From assembly GCA_031272375.1 (NCBI GenBank), contig JAISTY010000079.1:1-5546 (forward strand): a stretch of DNA of 5,546 nt, given 5' to 3'. Shown piece by piece: positions 1 to 5,059 of this stretch (position 1 is its first letter; every line of letters begins with the position of its first letter). Below the pieces are notes generated by a model, which was not told where the DNA came from, made no database searches, and was given only the letters and a program-made list of their open reading frames with translations. The position numbers and the translations under genes are program-made. This stretch comes from Opitutaceae bacterium. GTDB taxonomy: Bacteria; Verrucomicrobiota; Verrucomicrobiia; Opitutales; Opitutaceae.

Positions 1-1
1 T

Positions 2-886
2 GCCGAAGGTGTCTCAAGTGGTTTGAAACGTGGTTGGCTGACATTTTTTTGCCAATGGGTTACCTGCCTGTTGACGATTGGCGGGTTTTGCCACGCGTGG
101 GGGTGGGGGGTGGGGTTCAAGACATTCGTGTTGCTGGCGTCGCTGCCGTTGTTTTTGCAGCATATAATCATCGGCATCGCTGTCGCGCGCGTCACACGGA
201 CGCGCTTTTATCTGTTTTGCTGGAATAGGTTCGATAACGGCGCCGTGTCTGGCGTGGTACGCCAGGGTTTTGGTTTTCTGGTGCCGCAGGCGGCCGCGGT
301 TTTTATTACAAACGTGCCAGCGTTGTTTCTCTCCGCCGTGCTGGGGCCGGCGGCGGTCACTCCTTATAAATTATGCCAGCAAATGGGCAACGCGTTGATG
401 ATGTTGCAGGCGCTGCCCATAAACCCCTTGTGGCCGGCCTACGCGGAGGCGAAAAGCCGCGGCGACTGGCGTTGGATACGGAAAATGTTCAGGATCTCAC
501 TGTTGTATTGCACCTTCAGCGGTCTGGTGGTTGGCGCGGGCATTTGGTTGCTCGGCGAATGGGTTGTGAAAATATGGACGCGCGGGATGGTGCCGGAATT
601 GCCGCCGGGTCTGCTGCCGGGGTTCGGACTTTGGCTTTTGCTTCAAGCCGTGATAGGCGCGCCGAATATCTTCCTGAACGGCATAGGGAAACTGCGCAAG
701 CAGGCGATCGGCGCCGCGTGTTGTGCGGTATGCTTCATCATCGCTGCCCCGTTTGCCATCCGGCAATGGGGCGTGCCCGCGCCGGTTTTCTGCCTGACTT
801 TCCAGACCCTGCTCTTCAGCGGAACACTGATGTGCTGGGATACGATTTTAATATTTAGAAACCATGCGATTATACGTGGAAGATAG
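2..886 (+). CDS. Wzx-like polysaccharide flippase (MOP/MATE superfamily), C-terminal part; start outside window
   Basis: Probable inner-membrane flippase that moves lipid-linked oligosaccharide units from the cytoplasmic to the periplasmic face. The frame is open from base 2, so the TTG at 23 is probably internal and the gene is cut by the window edge; about 294 residues are visible, against roughly 420-480 usual for the family. Counting from Leu at 23, hydrophobic segments lie near residues 5-26, 32-57, 83-108, 157-186, 198-222, 228-248 and 253-278. The stretch 133-155 (INPLWPAYAEAKSRGDW then WIRK) is the conserved loop of Wzx-type proteins, 'PLWPAY-EA---GD--W'. The gene ends at a TAG, 78 bases from the stop of the convergent transposase gene. 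A G-rich stretch (99-115) encodes WGWGVG. The family call is firm; the substrate cannot be read from sequence. A teichoic-acid or O-antigen type exporter is equally possible. Confidence 0.85.
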   Translation, partial: AEGVSSGLKRGWLTFFCQWVTCLLTIGGFCHAWGWGVGFKTFVLLASLPLFLQHIIIGIAVARVTRTRFYLFCWNRFDNGAVSGVVRQGFGFLVPQAAAVFITNVPALFLSAVLGPAAVTPYKLCQQMGNALMMLQALPINPLWPAYAEAKSRGDWRWIRKMFRISLLYCTFSGLVVGAGIWLLGEWVVKIWTRGMVPELPPGLLPGFGLWLLLQAVIGAPNIFLNGIGKLRKQAIGAACCAVCFIIAAPFAIRQWGVPAPVFCLTFQTLLFSGTLMCWDTILIFRNHAIIRGR

Positions 887-964
887 ACGGCGCGGCGAGC
901 CGGTAAAGGCGCGGTTGCAATCCCCGGGGTGATTTCAAGAATGGTGTTTGGCGTGCGGCGCGGA

Positions 965-2008
965 CTACGGTGTGGACGCGGGAGCTTTTCTGGGCGCCCG
1001 AAGCGTTGCGAGGGCGGATGCGGAGGCATCGAACCAATCGGTTATCGTTGGGAACGGACGGGGGACGCTGGCGCGGCGGAGATTGTTGCGGGCGCGGTAA
1101 ATCGCAATTTGTTTCTGAACAAATGATTCGGAACCGAGAACGGCGCCGTCGGTGAGATAGCGCAGCCGGCAACGAAGAAGGACGTGCAGAGGGAGTTTGC
1201 CGTGGGTGCGGATGACTTCGTCAAGCTGTTCCGGTGTGAGAGATGCGGCATTCCCCTTTGGAACGGAACCTTTTCCGAATAGAAGTTCGCGGTAGTTGGC
1301 GTGGGTGCCGCGCCAGTCATTGAGGCGGTCGCCGGCAACGCGCGAGAGGCCGGTGCGAAGGGCGGTGTTGCCTGCAACGGCCTCGGCATAACCACAGAAA
1401 CGATAGTCCTTTGGATCTGTTGCGAGACCGGCGCGAACGGGATTGAGGTCAATGTAGGCCGCGACGGTTTCGAGGGCATGTCCGGATTTGTAATTCACTG
1501 ATCCCGAACGACCTTCGATGAGGACGGATTTGAAGCGTTCGGACCAAAGATGCCCGTAGCGGTTGTGGTTCTTGTTGAAGTATATGGAGAAACGTTGCTT
1601 GAGGAGTTTCATGAATTGGGAAACGTCGCCCATGAGGGCGAGCTGGCGGCGTCTCCAGGCGGCAACTTCCGGAGCGTCCGGCGTTGTTTCCATTTGTTCC
1701 TCAATGAATTCGATGTTTGCCGTCTGGTAGGGATTGGGCTTTGGATACATGACATGGTAGCGGCGAAGGAGTTCGGCGTCGGTGGGTGTGGAGGTGGGCG
1801 GGACGGCGACAAGGATATGGAAGTGATTGGAGAGTATGGCATAAGTGATAATCTGGACGCCGCAGTAATCGGCGGTGGTGTGGATCTGGCGGCGAAGGAC
1901 TTCCTTGTCGGTATCGGCCAGAATGCGTTCTCCGTTGATGGTGCGTGAGATGCAATGATAGAAAGCCTCGCCCTCGGCGGGGGATATTTTGATGCGTGGA
2001 GTTCTCAT
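965..2008 (-). CDS. REP-associated tyrosine transposase (Y1_Tnp / IS200-like family), long form
   Basis: Single-strand DNA endonuclease/transposase of the HUH Y1 family (Pfam Y1_Tnp type), 347 residues. The HUH metal-binding pair is in SNHFHILV (His62 and His64). A second family motif is GHLWSERFKSVLIE at 152-165. The probable nucleophile is Tyr185 in AAYIDLNPVRAGL (183-195), followed by the typical DYRFCGYAEA (201-210). The N-terminal ISPAEGEAFYHCISRT is the usual first strand. Beyond about residue 215 there is an extra C-terminal region with LRYLTDGAVLGSESFVQ (283-299), so this is longer than compact RAYTs of about 150-230 residues; that tail may bind DNA, but this is not shown. The ATG at 2008 is preceded by a pyrimidine-rich leader (minus strand, 2009-2040) with no Shine-Dalgarno sequence. 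All key residues are present, so the enzyme is probably intact. Confidence 0.9.
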   Translation of the reverse strand: MRTPRIKISPAEGEAFYHCISRTINGERILADTDKEVLRRQIHTTADYCGVQIITYAILSNHFHILVAVPPTSTPTDAELLRRYHVMYPKPNPYQTANIEFIEEQMETTPDAPEVAAWRRRQLALMGDVSQFMKLLKQRFSIYFNKNHNRYGHLWSERFKSVLIEGRSGSVNYKSGHALETVAAYIDLNPVRAGLATDPKDYRFCGYAEAVAGNTALRTGLSRVAGDRLNDWRGTHANYRELLFGKGSVPKGNAASLTPEQLDEVIRTHGKLPLHVLLRCRLRYLTDGAVLGSESFVQKQIAIYRARNNLRRASVPRPFPTITDWFDASASALATLRAPRKAPASTP

Positions 2009-2049
2009 GGCGGAAAGAGGAGAAAAAAGAAAAACAGGAAAAGCAAGTG

Positions 2050-2068
2050 AAAAATAACCTGTCCCTTA
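2050..2068 (+). repeat. RAYT-linked repeat, copy 1 (within a perfect inverted repeat)
   Basis: The 19-nt sequence aaaaataacctgtccctta is identical to copy 2, with starts 39 bases apart. In this copy the left arm aaaaataa (2050-2057) and the right arm ttattttt (2066-2073) are perfect complements around an 8-nt loop, cctgtccc, so the copy can fold into an AT-rich hairpin. It lies 42 bases upstream of the transposase start. Its identity as the transposase target is inferred from position and copy number. Confidence 0.8.
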
Positions 2069-2088
2069 TTTTTTTTAGACGCCCGGAA

Positions 2089-2107
2089 AAAAATAACCTG
2101 TCCCTTA
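2089..2107 (+). repeat. RAYT-linked repeat, copy 2 (direct repeat)
   Basis: A second exact copy of aaaaataacctgtccctta in the same orientation as copy 1, between the transposase start and the glycosyltransferase stop. Its right flank is cttaattt rather than a run of T, so the hairpin arm is imperfect here. A T8 run and an A-rich run lie between the two copies. Confidence 0.8.
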
Positions 2108-2149
2108 CTTAATTTATGAGGTGGGGGCGGGTACAGCGGGAGGGGGACG

Positions 2150-3163
2150 TTATCTGCGGGAGCTGCGGGCAAGCGCGGCTGTTTTGGCGAGGCGCAGCGC
2201 CGCCCGACGCAGGACAGGGTAGCGGTGGAAAACAGGCATGACAAACGCAAGAAGCGCGAGCCACGCCTTGAAAAACACCCCGCCCGCACACGCCATCCAC
2301 GAAATATAAAATCGCGTGACATGCGCCGGCTTGATGAAATTTATCCGCAATCCGTGCGACGCGGCGGAAAACCACCGCTTGCCCCGAAAATTGAAGATGG
2401 CATTGGTCACCCCAGGCATCGCAATGGCCGCCCAGTCGGATAAAACCGTCATCGTGTCCAAAAGCGTCAGCCCGCAATAAAAATCGCTTCTGTCCCACGA
2501 CGCTTCCCCACCAACAGCAACTGGTTGCGGATCAACAACGATTTCCTTCCTGAATTGCGCGCTCCCTCCCGATTTCAGCGCGAGGATCTTCATGATAATC
2601 AGGGGTATCACGGTCGGGGGACCGCCATAGTAGGCGTGGCAGATGTTTTTAAGGTAAGCGCTTCTTCTGAAAACGGTTGTGGACATGAATATGTCCCGCC
2701 AGAAAAAGCCGGGACTTGTGTTGAACAGGGCGGCGTATTCCAAATGCCCGTTGACGGAAAATTCGTGCGCAAAACCCCCCCCCCCCCCCGCAGATAGTTT
2801 AATGTCAACACATTCCGGCTCGACTGTTTGCAAAACCCGCAGAATGGAGTCCACGCCATCGGGACGCGGGATGTCATCGTCGCTCAACGGCCACACCCAT
2901 TCGCCGTCCGACAATTCCACGCAACGGCAGCTGTTGGCGGACAGCCCGACGTTGCTTGGGTTGCGGTGCGTTCTCACCTGCGCGGCGACACCATGCTTTT
3001 CCGCCGCCGCAAGGACGGCCTGCCCGACGGGTTCGGGCGAGGCGTCGTCAATGACAAGCACGGAGACATCGCGTCCCCCAATCTGCGGCAGGATGAGACC
3101 CAAGGTCTTCATCAGCATCTCGTTGCGGTCGTATGTGGGGATGGCTATGGTGAGGAGAGGCAT
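2150..3163 (-). CDS. Family 2 glycosyltransferase with an in-frame G15 tract (putative phase-variable)
   Basis: A GT-A fold glycosyltransferase of 337 residues that probably adds a sugar from a nucleotide-activated donor to a growing cell-surface glycan on the cytoplasmic side of the inner membrane. Visible motifs are LTIAIPTYDRNEML (4-17), VLVIDDASPE (35-44), NVGLSANSCRCVELSDGEW (71-89) and the metal-binding acidic cluster LSDDDIP (93-99). The layout resembles abequosyltransferase-like GT2 enzymes, but donor and acceptor cannot be assigned. The C-terminal third (about 280-315) is hydrophobic and may associate with the membrane. Residues 126-130 are five glycines encoded by a homopolymer of 15 G (plus-strand C, 2775-2789). 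The frame is open through it, giving the full-length form; a one-base change in either direction truncates the protein. The ATG at 3163 has no Shine-Dalgarno sequence. The gene lies between inverted copies of the RAYT-linked repeat and opposes the flippase gene, suggesting a rearranged polysaccharide locus. Confidence 0.87.
   Translation of the reverse strand: MPLLTIAIPTYDRNEMLMKTLGLILPQIGGRDVSVLVIDDASPEPVGQAVLAAAEKHGVAAQVRTHRNPSNVGLSANSCRCVELSDGEWVWPLSDDDIPRPDGVDSILRVLQTVEPECVDIKLSAGGGGGFAHEFSVNGHLEYAALFNTSPGFFWRDIFMSTTVFRRSAYLKNICHAYYGGPPTVIPLIIMKILALKSGGSAQFRKEIVVDPQPVAVGGEASWDRSDFYCGLTLLDTMTVLSDWAAIAMPGVTNAIFNFRGKRWFSAASHGLRINFIKPAHVTRFYISWMACAGGVFFKAWLALLAFVMPVFHRYPVLRRAALRLAKTAALARSSRR
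2775..2789 (-). repeat. Homopolymeric tract, 15 G on the coding strand
   Basis: Fifteen uninterrupted C on the plus strand (G on the coding strand) inside the glycosyltransferase gene. Runs of this length are prone to slipped-strand mispairing. With 15 G the codons read Ala then five Gly and continue in frame. With 14 G the frame ends at a TGA at 2608-2610 (184 residues). With 16 G it ends at a TAA at 2649-2651 (171 residues). The exact count is vulnerable to sequencing error. Confidence 0.9.
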
Positions 3164-3228
3164 GGGCGGGTTTGGTTGACGTGGCGCGGGAAGCTGCGGG
3201 AAGGGTTCTCTTTTGCAAGCCGGTTTTC

Positions 3229-3243
3229 AGGGACAGGTTATTT
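3229..3243 (-). repeat. RAYT-linked repeat core, copy 3 (inverted)
   Basis: The plus strand reads agggacaggttattt, the exact reverse complement of the 15-nt core aaataacctgtccct found at 2052-2066 and 2091-2105. It lies 65 bases upstream of the glycosyltransferase start and in the opposite orientation to the other two copies. The palindromic arms are not conserved here. Together the copies bracket the glycosyltransferase gene. Confidence 0.75.
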
Positions 3244-3275
3244 ACGGTATTATGGTTAAACGGTTCTGGGATTGG

Positions 3276-3307
3276 AAATCCATGAAAATCAGCGAAATCC
3301 GCGGATT
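3276..3307. repeat. Short degenerate repeat (AAATC-type, period 9-10) ending in a palindrome
   Basis: Three units, aaatccatga, aaatcagcg and aaatccgcg, start at 3276, 3286 and 3295. The end of the stretch forms a perfect 12-nt palindrome, aatccgcggatt (3296-3307). It lies 11 bases beyond the methyltransferase stop codon, in the gap before the glycosyltransferase. The function is unknown. It lacks a T-run, so it is not a convincing terminator. Confidence 0.45.
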
Positions 3308-3318
3308 CCCCCCGCCCT

Positions 3319-4587
3319 TCAGTCGCGCGCCAGGGTCATGACGCATTCGATATGGCGCGTTTGCGGGAAGAGGTCGAAGGGCTGCACCGCCTCCAGCCTG
3401 TAGCCGGCCTCCATGAACTTTTTCAGGTCGCGCGCCTGTGTTGACGGCTCGCAGCTCACATACACGACCCGCGCCGGTCCGAACGCGAACAGCTGCGCCA
3501 GAAACCCCGCGTCGCACCCCTTCCGCGGCGGGTCAATCACCACCGCCGTCTCCCCCGGCGGGAAGTCCAGCCCCGCGAAAATCGCCGGCGCGTCGCCCTG
3601 CCGGAACTCCACGTTCGCCGCGCCGCCGCGCTCCGCGTTCCTCCGCGCGAACGCGATGCCGCTTTCGCTCACGTCAATGCCCGCGACCCGCCGGAACGCC
3701 CGCGCCGACGTCAGCGCGAACAGCCCGCTCCCGCAGTAGGCGTCCACGAGGTATTTGATGCCGGCGCCCGCCGCCTGCGAGCGCGTGTAGCGCGTGAACA
3801 GCGGCAGGATGAAGGGGTTGTTCTGGAAAAAATCCCGCGCCAGGAACGTGAACGAGACCCCGTCCACCGTCTCCGTCAGTGTCGCGTTCGGGTCGGTCGT
3901 CACCTCGCCCGTCGCGAAAGCGTGCCGGACGAGCAACGTCCCCGCGCGCGGGTGTTTCCCCTCCGCCGCATCCCGCCGCAGCGTCCCGCGCAACTCCGGC
4001 AGTTTCCGGTTGATCGCCACCGTCGCGATGGGGCACGCCGGCGCGTCCACGATGTCGAAACGCGTCCCCTGCCGCAGGAAGCCGACGGGAAAAGTCCCCG
4101 CGTCCGGCTCCGCGCCGTCCACCACTCTGAAACCTTTGTGGTGCGGCGTGATTTTCGTCCGATACGCGAACTCCCTTGGCGACCCGATCACCTGCGACAC
4201 GGGGAACTCGACCCCCGCGAGGCGCTGCAGCAATTCCCGCGTCTGCCGCCGTTTCCAGACCAATTGCTCAATGTAGGCGAGGTGCTGATATTGGCAGCCG
4301 CCGCAACGTCCGGCCAGCGGGCAGCGCGGCTCGATGCGGAAAGGCGAGCGCGTCAGCACCTCCACGAGGTCCGCCTCCGAGTAATTCGCGTGGTTGCGGA
4401 ACACCCGCGCCCGCACCCGTTCGCCGGGCAGCGTGAACGGCACCATGACGACCCAGCGCGCCTCCGGCTCTCCCGGCAGCGGCGCCCGCGCCAGCCCGGA
4501 GCCGAGATTGGTCAGCGTCTCGATCTCCAGCTCAAGCTCGTGGTGGTAGGGAAAGGGGTGTTCGTTGAATTTCTTTGCTCGACCCAT
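3319..4587 (-). CDS. RlmD/TrmA-family RNA (uracil-C5)-methyltransferase with 4Fe-4S site
   Basis: SAM-dependent enzyme that makes 5-methyluridine in RNA, most likely 23S rRNA (RlmD/RlmC type), in the cytoplasm. From the ATG at 4587 it is 422 residues, close to E. coli RlmD (about 433). Residues 14-80 match a TRAM RNA-binding domain. Cys89, Cys95 and Cys98 (C-x5-C-x2-C in CPLAGRCGGCQYQ) plus Cys185 form the iron-sulfur ligand set. FFQNN is at 253-257, the SAM motif DAYCGSGLF at 282-290 and DPPRKG at 352-357. The catalytic Cys379 is in VSCEP and the probable base Glu414 in RHIEC. The frame stays open upstream to a GTG at 4911, but those 108 extra residues are Arg/Lys-rich, low in complexity and outside the family, so the ATG at 4587 is preferred. 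Which uridine is modified (U1939, U747 or tRNA U54) cannot be decided from sequence. The gene appears intact. Confidence 0.93.
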   Translation of the reverse strand: MGRAKKFNEHPFPYHHELELEIETLTNLGSGLARAPLPGEPEARWVVMVPFTLPGERVRARVFRNHANYSEADLVEVLTRSPFRIEPRCPLAGRCGGCQYQHLAYIEQLVWKRRQTRELLQRLAGVEFPVSQVIGSPREFAYRTKITPHHKGFRVVDGAEPDAGTFPVGFLRQGTRFDIVDAPACPIATVAINRKLPELRGTLRRDAAEGKHPRAGTLLVRHAFATGEVTTDPNATLTETVDGVSFTFLARDFFQNNPFILPLFTRYTRSQAAGAGIKYLVDAYCGSGLFALTSARAFRRVAGIDVSESGIAFARRNAERGGAANVEFRQGDAPAIFAGLDFPPGETAVVIDPPRKGCDAGFLAQLFAFGPARVVYVSCEPSTQARDLKKFMEAGYRLEAVQPFDLFPQTRHIECVMTLARD

Positions 4588-4812
4588 TGCCGGAGCAAAA
4601 CGCCCGCGCCCCGCGAAGGGAAGCCCCGTTCCCCGCACCCCGCGATTTTTCCGCTCCCGTTTCCGCGTCCTTCGCCCCCTTTTTCCGCGTCCCCGACCCG
4701 CGCGCCCCCGCTTTCGTCCCCGAAAATTTTCCGCAACTTTCTGTTGCGCCGCCCGCGGGAACGGACTTTTCCTCGCGCCATGCTTCGCCCGCTTCACTTC
4801 TCGCGCAGCCTG

Positions 4813-4837
4813 ATACGCTTTCAATTTGATGGCGTAT
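4813..4837. repeat. Inverted repeat, 6-bp arms
   Basis: Arms atacgc (4813-4818) and gcgtat (4832-4837) surround a 13-nt AT-rich loop. It sits directly before the next hairpin. It is short and could be chance on its own. Confidence 0.35.
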
Positions 4838-4839
4838 TG

Positions 4840-4859
4840 CTTCGCCCACCCCGGCGAAG
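4840..4859. repeat. GC-rich inverted repeat, 7-bp arms
   Basis: Arms cttcgcc (4840-4846) and ggcgaag (4853-4859) surround a 6-nt loop and would form a stable hairpin. It begins 2 bases after the preceding inverted repeat ends. There is no T-run on either side, so it is not a typical intrinsic terminator. Confidence 0.45.
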
Positions 4860-4929
4860 TGGTGAAACGGAAAACCCGATGCCGCCCCCCTCCCTCCTCG
4901 CTCCGCAACACGCCAGCTCGGTGACTCGC

Positions 4930-4960
4930 AACCCCTTATGCTCGTTGAGGATAAGGGGTT
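4930..4960. repeat. Perfect inverted repeat, 10-bp arms
   Basis: Arms aaccccttat (4930-4939) and ataaggggtt (4951-4960) are perfect complements around an 11-nt loop. On the plus strand it is followed by tgttatt, a weak and broken T-rich stretch. It lies 99 bases before the secreted-protein start and well upstream of the methyltransferase start. It could be an operator, a leader-RNA hairpin or a remnant of a mobile or attachment sequence; nothing visible decides between these. Confidence 0.6.
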
Positions 4961-5059
4961 TGTTATTCCGCGGAAACCCGGACGCGCCGCCGTCCGCCGC
5001 GCCTTTGTCCGCCGCCTGTTTTTCCCTGCCCGACCCAATCCCCTCTCCCTTTTCCTGCC

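Larger units (their letters stand above)
965..2107 (-). mobile_element. RAYT transposase unit with its upstream repeat pair (limits uncertain)
   Basis: The transposase gene plus the two copies of its putative recognition repeat just upstream (2050-2068 and 2089-2107) are taken as one REP/RAYT-type unit. RAYT genes are generally single-copy, domesticated relatives of IS200/IS605 transposases and lie beside the short palindromic repeats they act on. No matching repeat is visible between the transposase stop and the flippase stop (887-964), and no target-site duplication can be seen, so the downstream limit is set only by the stop codon. This is an inferred unit, not a classical insertion sequence with defined ends. 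Confidence 0.4.
4588..5059. other. Gene-poor stretch between divergent methyltransferase and secreted-protein genes
   Basis: This 472-base stretch lies between the divergent starts at 4587 (-) and 5060 (+). It is pyrimidine-rich on the plus strand. It contains three inverted repeats (4813-4837, 4840-4859, 4930-4960) but no recognised RNA gene and no clear -35/-10 pair. Open frames exist on both strands, including an upstream extension of the methyltransferase frame to 4911, but they encode Arg/Pro- or Arg/Lys-rich low-complexity sequence typical of GC-rich shadow frames. It probably carries the promoters of both genes. Confidence 0.6.

Noticed and set aside
1550..1948. A 132-codon plus-strand frame opposite the transposase
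   Set aside because: It overlaps the transposase, whose HUH and tyrosine motifs are intact, and its own product shows no recognisable features.
3249..3277. Promoter-like pair on the minus strand, TTCCAA (3272-3277) and CATAAT (3249-3254), 17-nt spacer, upstream of the glycosyltransferase
   Set aside because: The -10 box matches consensus at 5 of 6 positions, but the -35 box matches at only 3 of 6; the evidence is too weak to annotate.
4945..4966. TTGAGG and TGTTAT as a promoter for the secreted-protein gene
   Set aside because: The spacing is only 10 bases, far from the usual 16-18, and both overlap the inverted repeat.
4930..4966. Intrinsic terminator at the 10-bp inverted repeat
   Set aside because: There is no continuous T-run on either strand, and no gene ends nearby; both flanking genes start and point away from it.
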